DNA of 64,000 nucleotides. Origin: Streptomyces smaragdinus. GTDB taxonomy: Bacteria > Actinomycetota > Actinomycetes > Streptomycetales > Streptomycetaceae. The stretch spans positions 21,256 to 85,255 of the forward strand of contig NZ_WEGJ01000030.1 in NCBI RefSeq assembly GCF_009604385.1, read 5' to 3'. A program made the translations under genes and the position numbers. The notes beneath the pieces are model-generated. The model was given only the letters and a program-made list of their open reading frames with translations. It had not been told where the DNA came from and did no database searches. Positions 44,089 through 51,567 of the stretch are shown piece after piece. Every line of letters starts with the position of its first letter. The stretch's first letter is position 1.

Positions 44089-44886
44089 GTGCTAACTGTG
44101 ACCTCGGTGAACGTGAACGGGGTGCGCGCCGCCGCCAGGAAGGGCTTCCTGCCCTGGCTGACCGCGACCGACGCGGACGTGGTGTGCCTCCAGGAGGTAC
44201 GGGCCGAGGCCGACCAGATGCCGGCGGCGGTACGGGAGCCGAAGGGCTGGTTCACGGCCTTCGCCCCGTCCGCAGCGAAGGGCCGCGCGGGCGTCGCGCT
44301 GTACACCCGCCGGGAGCCGGACGAGGTCCGCGTCGGCTTCGGCTCGACGGAGTTCGACACGAGCGGCCGCTACATCGAGGCGGACCTCCCCGGCGTCACG
44401 GTCGCCAGCCTCTACCTCCCGGCGGGGGAGGTGGACACCCCTCGCCAGGAGGAGAAGACCCGCTTCATGGCGGAGTTCCTCCCGTACCTGAAGACCCTGC
44501 GCCAGCGCGCGGCGGCCACCGGCCGGGAGGTGGTCGTGTGCGGCGACTGGAACATCGCGCACGACAAGGCGGACATCAGGAACTGGCGCGGCAACCTCAA
44601 GAGCTCCGGCTTCCTCCCGGAGGAACGGGAGTGGCTGACGCGGGTGTACGAGGAGGCGGAGTACACGGACGTGATGCGGGCCCTGCATCCGGGGGCGGAG
44701 GGGCCGTATACGTGGTGGTCGTATCGGGGACGGGCGTTCGATAATGACTCGGGCTGGCGGATCGATCTGGTCTGCGCATCGCGGGCCATGGCCTCTCGCG
44801 CTGTGAAAGGGTTCGTCGAGCGAGCCGATGCGCACGAGAACCGCTGGTCAGACCAGGCGCCCGTTACGGTTGTCTTTGACCACTAG
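44089..44886 (+). CDS. xthA: Exodeoxyribonuclease III
   Basis: 265 residues from GTG 44089 with CAGGAGA just upstream. ExoIII motifs in order: TVTSVNVNGVRAA, VVCLQEVRAEADQMP, GRAGVALYTR, YIEADLPG, VVCGDWNIAHDKADIRNW, GWRIDLVCAS and WSDQAPVTVVF. Catalyses 3'-5' exonuclease and AP-endonuclease cleavage in base-excision repair. Confidence 0.94.
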   Translation: MLTVTSVNVNGVRAAARKGFLPWLTATDADVVCLQEVRAEADQMPAAVREPKGWFTAFAPSAAKGRAGVALYTRREPDEVRVGFGSTEFDTSGRYIEADLPGVTVASLYLPAGEVDTPRQEEKTRFMAEFLPYLKTLRQRAAATGREVVVCGDWNIAHDKADIRNWRGNLKSSGFLPEEREWLTRVYEEAEYTDVMRALHPGAEGPYTWWSYRGRAFDNDSGWRIDLVCASRAMASRAVKGFVERADAHENRWSDQAPVTVVFDH

Positions 44887-44921
44887 GCGTGGTGCGAGTC
44901 CATACCGCCGGCGGACCGGTC

Positions 44922-45182
44922 CTAGCTGCCGACGCGGCGCACCGACGAGCCGATGCCCGGCTCAGTGAACGTCAGTCCCTCTTCCCGCAGCGCGCGCAGC
45001 ACCTTCTGAGCTGTCGCCTGCGCGATGCCGAACTCTTCGACGACCTCCATCACGCTGGGGACCCGTTCGCCCGGCGGGTACGTGCCATCGGCGATACGGG
45101 CGCGCATGATCGCGGCGACCTGCTTCCACCGCGCGATTCCGGGCTCGAACTCCATGCCTCGCATGATGAGCGTGCTAGCCAT
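44922..45182 (-). CDS. Short GntR-type DNA-binding protein (copy 1)
   Basis: 86 residues: only the winged helix-turn-helix of GntR family (WKQVAAIMRARIADGTYPPG, ERVPSVMEVVEEFGIAQATA, QKVLRALREEGL), with no effector-binding domain. It is divergent from the decayed gene at 45303; the same pairing recurs intact at 48121-48828. It probably controls that divergent promoter and its own. Confidence 0.82.
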   Translation of the reverse strand: MASTLIMRGMEFEPGIARWKQVAAIMRARIADGTYPPGERVPSVMEVVEEFGIAQATAQKVLRALREEGLTFTEPGIGSSVRRVGS

Positions 45183-45220
45183 TTCATGCGAGACGTAGCA
45201 TGCCTAGCGTGCGTGAAGTA

Positions 45221-45230
45221 CCGTATACGG
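45221..45230. promoter_or_regulatory. Palindrome CCGTATACGG, candidate GntR site
   Basis: Perfect 10-base palindrome with core GTATAC between the divergent short gntR gene and the pseudogene. The same GTATAC core recurs in the matching promoter at 48388-48395. Confidence 0.4.
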
Positions 45231-45302
45231 CGGAACGCGGAACAAGAGGCGCCCCGGCGACGCGGCAACGTCCCGGGGCCGGCCGACTACAGAGGAGTCG
45301 AC

Positions 45303-45505
45303 GTGAGCACACTACGGCGGTTGCCGTGGACCGACGAAGGGCGTCCCGCCTTCGTGCCGCTCGGGGACGGGATGGTTTGCTGCGGGGGGAGCGGCTGGAC
45401 GGGCGGGAGGGGATTCCGGCGGACGGTCCGCTGATGAGCGGGCCTGATGGTCTCGTCGGGCAGACGATCCCAGCGATTGTCGAGGACGGAGGCCCGGGTG
45501 CGTGA
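45303..45505 (+). pseudogene. Decayed copy of the 113-aa protein gene
   Basis: From about 45270 the DNA closely matches the region at about 48453-48560 (ribosome site, GTG start and the first 24 codons, VSTLRRLPWTDEGRP onwards). It then lacks about 165 bases, shifts frame, and picks up the 3' part (LLRGERLDG, then LVGQTIPAIVEDGG in another frame). The in-frame product stops at 45434. An internal deletion with frameshift made it non-functional. Confidence 0.8.
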
Positions 45506-45725
45506 CGGCGCGGATACGACCCGGATCGAAGCCACCTGCCTGCCTGGCGAGGAGGCCGCTGAGTCCAAGAAGCCGATGGATGGCGTGGCTGAGACGGTCG
45601 CCCGGCAAATCCGGAACCAGCAGCTCGGTGCTGACCTCGACGCCTATGAAAGCGAACACGGTGCTTTCAGTGACGAGGAGCTGGCGGAGGCCCACGCCCG
45701 GATTCGCGGTTTCGAGGAGATGTGA
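45498..45725 (+). CDS. Small antitoxin-like protein
   Basis: 75 residues from GTG 45498 (GGAGG 5 bases upstream). The C-terminal half (RQIRNQQLGADLDAYESEHG, then AFSDEELAEAHARIRGFEE) resembles the toxin-binding tail of type II antitoxins in actinobacteria. The N-terminus is poorly defined. No toxin gene follows directly, so it may be an orphan. Function is inferred only from composition and neighbourhood. Confidence 0.45.
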   Translation: MRDGADTTRIEATCLPGEEAAESKKPMDGVAETVARQIRNQQLGADLDAYESEHGAFSDEELAEAHARIRGFEEM

Positions 45726-45796
45726 GCTCTGCGTAGTCGTGTTGGGCGGCGAGAGTATCGGCGAGCCCTGCGCCATACATGAGTATGCTCGGATGT

Positions 45797-46009
45797 ATGA
45801 CAACCCGTACCCGCACCACCGTCACCCTCCCCGACGACCTCCTCGCACACGCCCGGGCGGCCTCCGGGGGGAATCTGTCCGCCTACGTGGAGAACGCCCT
45901 GCGCGCACAGCAGCTGCGGGACGCCGCCGTCGCCGTGCGGGCGTGGCGGGAGCGGGGGGCTGGGGACACCGACGAGATCGCCGACGTCTTCGGGGAGGAC
46001 GTCGCGTGA
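45797..46009 (+). CDS. Ribbon-helix-helix antitoxin (MazE/CopG type)
   Basis: 70 residues: TRTTVTLPDDLLAHARAASG and NLSAYVENALRAQQLRD form a CopG/MazE-like beta strand and helices, followed by an acidic tail (DTDEIADVFGEDVA) that should cover the toxin. The stop overlaps the GTG of the PemK gene (GTGA), the classical antitoxin-first order. It should repress its own promoter with the toxin. Confidence 0.8.
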   Translation: MTTRTRTTVTLPDDLLAHARAASGGNLSAYVENALRAQQLRDAAVAVRAWRERGAGDTDEIADVFGEDVA

Positions 46010-46326
46010 CCCTGTTCGCCCGGGGGCAGGTGTGGCGAGTGCAGCTGGCCGGGAAGAGCCGGGCCGTGGTCATCGTGGCGTCGGACGCCGCGCTGGACGC
46101 CCTGCCGGGGACGGCGGTGTGCATGGTGATCGACGAGACCGCGGGGGCTCCCGACACCGTCGTGACCATCCCCATGCGTCAGCCGATACAGGGGGCCGCC
46201 GTCGCCGTCGACATCACAGCGCTGACCGACAAGCGGCTGCAGGCGGGCGAATGCCTCGGCAGCGTCGACGAGGTCACCATGGACCGGATCTCCGCTGCCC
46301 TGCGGGTCACGCTCGATCTGACTTGA
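46006..46326 (+). CDS. PemK/MazF-type mRNA interferase toxin
   Basis: 106 residues from GTG 46006. Fold motifs: FARGQVWRVQLAGKSRAVVI (strand 1-2, substrate arginine), VTIPMRQPIQGAAVAVDITA, and the C-terminal ECLGSVDEVTMDRISAALRV, all as in MazF/PemK. Such toxins cleave mRNA at short sequences. Paired with the overlapping antitoxin gene. Confidence 0.85.
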   Translation: MTLFARGQVWRVQLAGKSRAVVIVASDAALDALPGTAVCMVIDETAGAPDTVVTIPMRQPIQGAAVAVDITALTDKRLQAGECLGSVDEVTMDRISAALRVTLDLT

Positions 46327-46380
46327 GAGGCGGGCCGTACCTATGGAACGACACTGTGAGTTGCCTGAGGAGGCAATCCC

Positions 46381-46668
46381 GTGGCCACGAAATCCGCACA
46401 CAGGCAAGCGCTGCTGAAGGTCGATCCGGTCACGGACGAGCTGATCACCTCTGGTGCGAGTTTCCTCGGCATGACCAAGAAGGAACTGGTGGCCGAGGCC
46501 GTGCGGTTCTACCTTGATGCCCGCCGTGAGGAAAGACGCTGCCACCTGCAGGACTTGATGGCTGAACTCGACGGCACCCGAGCTTCCCGGGTGGCGTTGC
46601 TGGCCGGCCTGACGCGGGTGCAGCTTGACGCCGTGGGAGGCGTCAAACAGCCTCCTGGGGAGTGGTGA
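46381..46668 (+). CDS. Ribbon-helix-helix-like small protein, possible orphan antitoxin
   Basis: 95 residues from GTG 46381 with GAGGAGG upstream. The core (VDPVTDELITSGASFLGMTK, then KELVAEAVRFYLDARREE) looks like an RHH DNA-binding domain followed by a helical tail. No toxin gene follows: the next gene is on the opposite strand and its 3' end overlaps by 26 bases. Confidence 0.55.
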   Translation: MATKSAHRQALLKVDPVTDELITSGASFLGMTKKELVAEAVRFYLDARREERRCHLQDLMAELDGTRASRVALLAGLTRVQLDAVGGVKQPPGEW

Positions 46669-46981
46669 AGCCTGCGTGGGTTCCGTCGCCGTCCAGGGTG
46701 ATGTCGAGCGTGGCGTCCAGTGCTTTGGCGAGGCGGGCGAGGCGGGGGAGCGTGGGGACTGTGTCGGAACCCTCGATTCGGGAGACTTCGGCCTGAGTGA
46801 GCCCGGCGCGGTCGGCAAGCTCGGCCCGGGTGAGTCCGAGCTGCGTTCGGCGGTCGTAGACGGCTTTGGCCAGGGCCATGGCGATTCGGATCTCGTGGCG
46901 GGTCTCGGCGACTTCCGCAGGCTCGGTGAACCCTTCGGCGAGTCTCCGCTCACGCGGGATCCTGTAACGGCTGTAGCTCAT
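46643..46981 (-). CDS. XRE-family helix-turn-helix protein
   Basis: 112 residues from ATG 46981. N-terminal part with RRLAEGFTEPAEVAETRHEIR and a C-terminal HTH (LGLTRAELADRAGLTQAEVS, then RIEGSDTVPTLPRLARLAKAL). This layout is common for HigA/MqsA-like antitoxins in actinobacteria, but no toxin gene is adjacent. The start overlaps the stop of a GntR-like frame upstream (ATGA), so it was part of a leftward operon. Confidence 0.8.
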   Translation of the reverse strand: MSYSRYRIPRERRLAEGFTEPAEVAETRHEIRIAMALAKAVYDRRTQLGLTRAELADRAGLTQAEVSRIEGSDTVPTLPRLARLAKALDATLDITLDGDGTHAGFTTPQEAV

Positions 46982-47328
46982 GGGTTGGTTTCCTTCCGTA
47001 CCTGAACCGGAGTCTGTCGGACTCCCGACGGCAGGGGGTCCATGACGAACGTTCCCAGCCCTACCTCGCCCCGAGTCCATCCCTCCTCGCGTACGAGCCG
47101 CATGGCCTTGGCCGCCGTCGCGTTGACGACGCCGAATTCCTGCGCCGGCCCCGGCGTCGACGGGACGCGGCCCCCAGGCGGGTATGTTCTGTCCTCGATA
47201 CGCCGGATGATCTCCGCGGCGATCTGCCGCCACAGGGGGCGAGTGTGGTCAGAGTTCCATTGGGCCGGCGTGGGGTGGCGTCGGCGTTCCGCGCAAATGG
47301 CCCTTGCGAGACGGGCGGATCGGCGGGG
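46978..47328 (-). pseudogene. Third short GntR-type protein, no usable start codon
   Basis: The frame encodes a clear GntR winged helix: PLWRQIAAEIIRRIEDRTYP, then PGGRVPSTPGPAQEFGVVNA, TAAKAMRLVREEGW and GLGTFV. It is in the same frame as the methyltransferase, starting right after its stop (47329-47331), and ends overlapping the XRE start by ATGA. No ATG, GTG or TTG precedes the domain in this frame; only CTG (47233-47235) or ATT is available. Either the start has been lost, or a rare start is used through coupling. Confidence 0.5.
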
Positions 47329-48045
47329 TCACGCCCGGCATGCGTGGAGGACGATGAACGGTGGCAGTCCGGCGCGGTGCGGCTGGGCGGCGATGACGGT
47401 GGCGTCCGGGGCGGGCTCGTCGATGGTCTTCAAGGCGAAGCCGTTCCCGATCAGAGCGGTGAGATACGTCGACAGCGTCCGGTGCTGGTTGCCCGCTCGC
47501 CGGGCTCCTTCGGGGTTGGCCGAGCGCCAGAAGCCCTCGGTGAGGTAGTCGCCGATGACCCGGCGTACGGGGGCCGTCTCCGTCCAGGTGGCGTGCGGTG
47601 TCTCGAAGCACGGGTGCGGGATGGTGAAGGCCAGGGAGCCGCCCGGGGTGAGGACTCGTCGTACGGCTGTGAGTGCGGCGTTGAGGTCGGGGACGTTGTT
47701 CAGCGACAGGCCTGCCGTCACCCAGTCCATCGAGGCGGTGGCGATGGTGGCGAGCGTGCATCCGTCATCGACCGTGAAGGTGGCTCCACTTGGCTCGAGC
47801 CGCTCGGCCTCCTGTGCGTGGGCGATCATCCGCGGTGACGGGTCGATGCCGTGGGTTGATACGCCACGGGCCGCCAGGGCCCGGGTGATGATCCCCTCGC
47901 CGCAGCCGAGGTCGAGGACGTGCTGTCCGTCGAGACGTGGCGGGAGGCGGTCGAGCAGGATGTCGCGGCTGAAGTCATGCATGGCGGAGCCGGATTGCAG
48001 CCGTTCCGCGTACCAGTCGGCGATGGTGTCCCAGGATTCAGTCAT
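47329..48045 (-). CDS. Class I SAM-dependent methyltransferase
   Basis: 238 residues from ATG 48045 (MTESWDTIADWYAERLQ). SAM site motif I VLDLGCGEGIITRALAARGV at about 44-63, motif II acidic GIDPSPRMIAHAQ, and post-motif GGSLAFTIPHPCFE. Ubiquinone-biosynthesis/methyltransferase-11 type with unknown small-molecule substrate. It lies between two short GntR-type genes, in the same direction. Confidence 0.85.
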   Translation of the reverse strand: MTESWDTIADWYAERLQSGSAMHDFSRDILLDRLPPRLDGQHVLDLGCGEGIITRALAARGVSTHGIDPSPRMIAHAQEAERLEPSGATFTVDDGCTLATIATASMDWVTAGLSLNNVPDLNAALTAVRRVLTPGGSLAFTIPHPCFETPHATWTETAPVRRVIGDYLTEGFWRSANPEGARRAGNQHRTLSTYLTALIGNGFALKTIDEPAPDATVIAAQPHRAGLPPFIVLHACRA

Positions 48046-48120
48046 CAAAGCCCGGACGGTACCGGCGTCTTCCGACGTGCGCCAGCTACGGCAGCGGCGG
48101 ACCTTCAAGCCCGGCGACGT

Positions 48121-48342
48121 TCATGCGACGAACGTCCCGATGCCGTTCTCGGTTCTGATCAATCCGCGTTCGCGAAGATCGGCCAGCGCCTTACGAGCCA
48201 CCGTCAGCGAGACGCCCCACTCTTCCGAGAGAGCCAGCGCGCCGGGGAGGCGTTCGCCAGACGGCATGGCCGCGATCTCGCGCTCCAGCGCTGCCGCGAT
48301 CTGCGGCCACTTGGCTTTCGTCTCGTCAAGCTTGCGGGTCAT
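48121..48342 (-). CDS. Short GntR-type DNA-binding protein (copy 2)
   Basis: 73 residues, only the winged helix: KWPQIAAALEREIAAMPSGE, RLPGALALSEEWGVSLTVAR, KALADLRERGLI, GIGTFV. No effector domain. Divergent from the intact 113-residue gene at 48487; three GTATAC-type sites lie between them. It is the first gene of a leftward group with the methyltransferase. Confidence 0.82.
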   Translation of the reverse strand: MTRKLDETKAKWPQIAAALEREIAAMPSGERLPGALALSEEWGVSLTVARKALADLRERGLIRTENGIGTFVA

Positions 48343-48357
48343 ACCTACAGCGTGTGG

Positions 48358-48405
48358 GGTACACCAGGTCTATGCAAAGTGAAACTTGGTATACCCAGGT
48401 GTACC
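48358..48405. promoter_or_regulatory. Three-site operator array, consensus GGTRTACC
   Basis: GGTACACC (48358-48365), GGTATACC (48388-48395) and GGTGTACC (48398-48405) are one motif and its complement. Centre-to-centre distances are 30 and 10 bases, so all sites face the same side of the helix. Lying between divergent gntR and the 113-aa gene, this is a strong candidate for autoregulation by the short GntR protein. Confidence 0.6.
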
Positions 48406-48486
48406 CAGCTTGGTAGCGTCAGCTGCAACGAAACGCCCCGGCGGTGCGCGAACACCCCGGGGCCGGCCGACTGCAAAGGAGTCGAC

Positions 48487-48828
48487 GTGAGCACACTACG
48501 GCGCTTGCCCTGGACCGACGAAGGGCGTCCCGCCTACGTACCCCTCGGGGACGGGATGGTGAACCGGATCGCCGATGCGATGGAGCTCGAGATCCTGGCC
48601 GGGGCCCTGCGGGACGCCCGGCGGGCGGAGGATCTGGGCCGGGTGGCCGGGGCGTCCGTGGCGGAGTTCCGGACGGTGGTGGCGTGGCTGGCCCACGCCG
48701 TGCGGGATGCCGTGAATGTTGCCGTGCTGCGGGGGGAGCGGCTGGACGGGATTCCGGTGGACGGACCGATCGTGGTTGAGGGACTCGTCGGGCAGTCCGT
48801 GCAGGCGATGCTCGACGGTACGGACTGA
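48487..48828 (+). CDS. 113-aa protein of unknown function (intact copy)
   Basis: GTG 48487 with AAAGGAG 6 bases upstream. I do not recognise the family. Sequence is helical and charged: LRRLPWTDEGRPAYVPLGDG, a central MELEILAGALRDARRAEDLG helix, then EFRTVVAWLAHAVRDAVNVA and a C-terminal RGERLDGIPVDGPIVVEGLV segment. No signal peptide or membrane helix. A decayed copy is at 45303-45505, each time divergent from a short gntR gene. Confidence 0.75.
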   Translation: MSTLRRLPWTDEGRPAYVPLGDGMVNRIADAMELEILAGALRDARRAEDLGRVAGASVAEFRTVVAWLAHAVRDAVNVAVLRGERLDGIPVDGPIVVEGLVGQSVQAMLDGTD

Positions 48829-48950
48829 CGTCTGGGGCTTCCCCGGGAAAATAGATCCCCCGTCGTGTCGATCCGCCCCTCCCCCGTTCGACGCGTCAGT
48901 GAGGGCAGGGTTCAGACCGAATCCCGCCGACGTGTGAAGGAGTGAGCATC

Positions 48951-49307
48951 ATGCCGCGCTATCTGTCCATGATCCGGATCAACGAGAACGACACCCCCGA
49001 GGGCGGCCCCGACGAGCGGCTCATGGAGGACATGGGCAAGCTCATCGACGAGATGACCAAGGCCGGCGTCCTGCTCGACACCGCGGGGCTCAAGCCCACC
49101 GCGCAGGGGAAGCGGGTGCACCTCAGTGGGGGGAAGCTCAGCACCACCGACGGGCCCTTCACCGAGACCAAGGAAGTGGTCGGGGGGTACGCCATGTTCC
49201 AGGTCAAGGATCAGGCCGAGGCCGTGGAGTGGACCCGGCGGTTCCTGGCCATTCACGGCGACGGGTGGAACATCAGCTGCGAGGTGCGCGAGGTCGACGA
49301 GCCCTGA
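48951..49307 (+). CDS. DGPF/YCII-domain protein
   Basis: 118 residues from ATG 48951 (AAGGAG 8 bases upstream; a GTG at 48942 overlaps that site). Motif TTDGPFTETKEVVGGYAMFQ at about 64-83 is the DGPF signature. Such proteins are almost always encoded beside ECF42 sigma factors, as here (gene at 49362), and are thought to be their partners or targets. Confidence 0.9.
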   Translation: MPRYLSMIRINENDTPEGGPDERLMEDMGKLIDEMTKAGVLLDTAGLKPTAQGKRVHLSGGKLSTTDGPFTETKEVVGGYAMFQVKDQAEAVEWTRRFLAIHGDGWNISCEVREVDEP

Positions 49308-49361
49308 GCCCCGGCCGTGGCGTTTGCGGTGACCCGTCAGGGGCTGGTCTGATGGGTCGCC

Positions 49362-50624
49362 GTGAGCGACAGCGAGCAGGAGACCCGGGGCGCCGTCGAG
49401 GCCGTGTGGCGGATAGAGGCCGCGCGGGTCGTCGCCGGGATCGCGCGGGTCGTACGGGATGTGGGGCTGGCCGAGGAGCTGGCGCAGGACGCGCTCGTCG
49501 CCGCGCTCGAGCAATGGCCCCGGGACGGGGTGCCCGAGCGGCCGGGGGCGTGGCTGACCGCCGTGGGGAAGCGGCGGGCGGTGGATCTGATCCGGCGGGA
49601 TCAGACGTACGCGCGGAAGCTGGAGGAGGTCGGGCGGGCAGCGGCCGGCGAGGACTCCGAGGCCGAGCTCGACGCCGTTCTCGAGAAGATCGACGACGAC
49701 ATCCAGGACGACCTCCTGCGCCTCGTCTTCACCGCCTGCCACCCCGTCCTCTCCACCGAGGCCCGCGTCGCCCTCACCCTGCGGATGCTGGGCGGGCTGC
49801 GGACGGAGGAGATCGCGCGCGCCTTCCTCGTACCGGAGGCGACCGTCGCGCAGCGGATCGTACGGGCGAAGAAGAACCTGGCCAAGGCGCACGTGCCGTT
49901 CGAGGTGCCGCGGGGTGAGGAGCGGGCCGAGCGGCTGCCGTCCGTGCTCGAGGTCATCTACCTGGTGTTCAACGAGGGGTACTCCGCCACCGCCGGCGAC
50001 GACTGGATGCGTCCCGCCCTCTGCGAGGACGCCCTGCGCCTGGCCCGCGTGCTGCAGGGCCTGATGCCCGAGGAGCCCGAGGTCCACGGACTCGCCGCGC
50101 TGCTGGAGATCCAGGCGTCCCGCCAGCCCGCCCGCACCGGCCCCGACGGTGAGCCCGTCCTGCTGATGGACCAGAACCGCTCCCGCTGGGACCACCTCCT
50201 CATCCGCCGGGGCTTCACGGCCCTTGCCCGCGCCGAGACCGCGCACCCCGGCCCGTACGCCCTCCAGGCCGCCATCGCCGCCTGCCACGCCTCCGCGCCC
50301 GACGCCGCGGACACCGACTGGCACCGCATCGCCCTGCTGTACGGACAGCTCGCCCGCATCGCCCCCTCCCCGGTCGTCGAGCTGAACCGGGCCGTCGCCG
50401 TCGCCCGCGCCGACAGCCCCAGAAAGGGGCTGGAGATCGTCGACGCGTTGGTGGACGAACCCGCCCTGCGCGACTACCACCTCCTCCCCAGCGTCCGCGG
50501 CGACCTGCTGGAGCGCCTCGGCCGGCGGGCGGAGGCGCGGGCGGAGTTCGAGCGGGCGGCGGCCCTCACCCGTAACGAGAAGGAGCGGGCCCTGCTGCTG
50601 GACCGTGCGGCGGCGAACGCGTGA
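49362..50624 (+). CDS. ECF42-type RNA polymerase sigma factor (SigJ/DUF6596)
   Basis: 420 residues from GTG 49362, much longer than a normal ECF sigma. Region 2 (RVVRDVGLAEELAQDALVAA, WPRDGVPERPGAWL, RAVDLIRRDQ), region 4 (LTLRMLGGLRTEEIARAFLV, VAQRIVRAKKNL), then the DUF6596 and TPR-like C-terminal extension (VIYLVFNEGYSAT, LIRRGFTALARAE, VVELNRAVAVA) that marks ECF42. No anti-sigma factor gene is seen; the C-terminal part is required for function in this group. Linked to the DGPF gene upstream. Confidence 0.92.
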   Translation: MSDSEQETRGAVEAVWRIEAARVVAGIARVVRDVGLAEELAQDALVAALEQWPRDGVPERPGAWLTAVGKRRAVDLIRRDQTYARKLEEVGRAAAGEDSEAELDAVLEKIDDDIQDDLLRLVFTACHPVLSTEARVALTLRMLGGLRTEEIARAFLVPEATVAQRIVRAKKNLAKAHVPFEVPRGEERAERLPSVLEVIYLVFNEGYSATAGDDWMRPALCEDALRLARVLQGLMPEEPEVHGLAALLEIQASRQPARTGPDGEPVLLMDQNRSRWDHLLIRRGFTALARAETAHPGPYALQAAIAACHASAPDAADTDWHRIALLYGQLARIAPSPVVELNRAVAVARADSPRKGLEIVDALVDEPALRDYHLLPSVRGDLLERLGRRAEARAEFERAAALTRNEKERALLLDRAAANA

Positions 50625-51502
50625 CGTACCTTCTCGTTGCCGATCAGGCGGGCCGTCGGCTGCTCCTCATGGACGCCGACGCCCCCGACGGAGTGCTCTG
50701 GTCATTCACCCCCGACGGCGACCCGCGGTACGCGGACCTCGACCCGGCTACGAGCTGGGAATACGTCAGCGAGGCGAAGCTCCGCATCAGGCGCCGCAAG
50801 CCGTACGTCCTGACCACCGCCTCAAAAGGCTTCGCCGCCGTCGTCGAATACCCCACCGGCCGCCCCTACTGGGCCAGAGCCCTGACCCCCGACCTCAACC
50901 TCCACAGCATCGAACTCGTCCCCCACGGCAACATCGCCGTCGTCGGCAGCACCGGCGGCGTCCTGCGCATTTACGCCGCCCACAACGACACCTACGCCGA
51001 AGCACCCCTCGAGGACGCCCACGGCCTCCAGTGGGACGCGAGACTCCGCGTCCTGTGGGCCCTCGGCCGGCACGAGCTCGTCGCGTACCGCGTCCAGGGC
51101 ACCGCCGACCGCCCGGAGATCAAAAGAGGCCGCTCCGCGGAACTCCCGCACCCCGACGGCGACCACGCGGGAGGCCACGACCTGGGGCAAGTGGCCGGAA
51201 ACCCCGACCGCCTCTGGGTGACGACCCGCCACGAAGTGCTGCAGTACTCCAAGAAACGCCGGGAGTTCGTCAAGGACTACCCCGGCGCCGCGCGGACCGA
51301 CCGCGAAGACGTCAAATCCATCGGCTCCGACCACAGGAGCGGACGCCTGCTGTCCACCTCCCCCGAGGACGGCCTGCACCAGTCGTGGTGGACGACCTCC
51401 GTCCGCCTGGACGAACCCACGGGCGCCGTGAAACTCGCCGACGGGGGTATCTACAAGGCACGTTGGTGGGATCTGTCAGAGACTGACGCACTCTCGCGGT
51501 AA
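50621..51502 (+). CDS. DUF6528-like beta-propeller protein
   Basis: 293 residues from GTG 50621, overlapping the sigma-factor stop (GTGA). Repeated beta-strand pattern with short loops (YLLVADQAGRRLLLMDADAP; HSIELVPHGNIAVVGSTGG; LQWDARLRVLWALGRHELVA; HDLGQVAGNPDRLWVTTRH). No signal peptide, so probably cytoplasmic. Overlap with ECF42 suggests a shared transcript. Family name is from memory; function unknown. Confidence 0.75.
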   Translation: MTYLLVADQAGRRLLLMDADAPDGVLWSFTPDGDPRYADLDPATSWEYVSEAKLRIRRRKPYVLTTASKGFAAVVEYPTGRPYWARALTPDLNLHSIELVPHGNIAVVGSTGGVLRIYAAHNDTYAEAPLEDAHGLQWDARLRVLWALGRHELVAYRVQGTADRPEIKRGRSAELPHPDGDHAGGHDLGQVAGNPDRLWVTTRHEVLQYSKKRREFVKDYPGAARTDREDVKSIGSDHRSGRLLSTSPEDGLHQSWWTTSVRLDEPTGAVKLADGGIYKARWWDLSETDALSR

Positions 51503-51567
51503 CAATCGATCCTGTCCTACGGTGGAGACAACCCCTGAGAGCCAGGGGACCGACGGGGGCGACGGGA

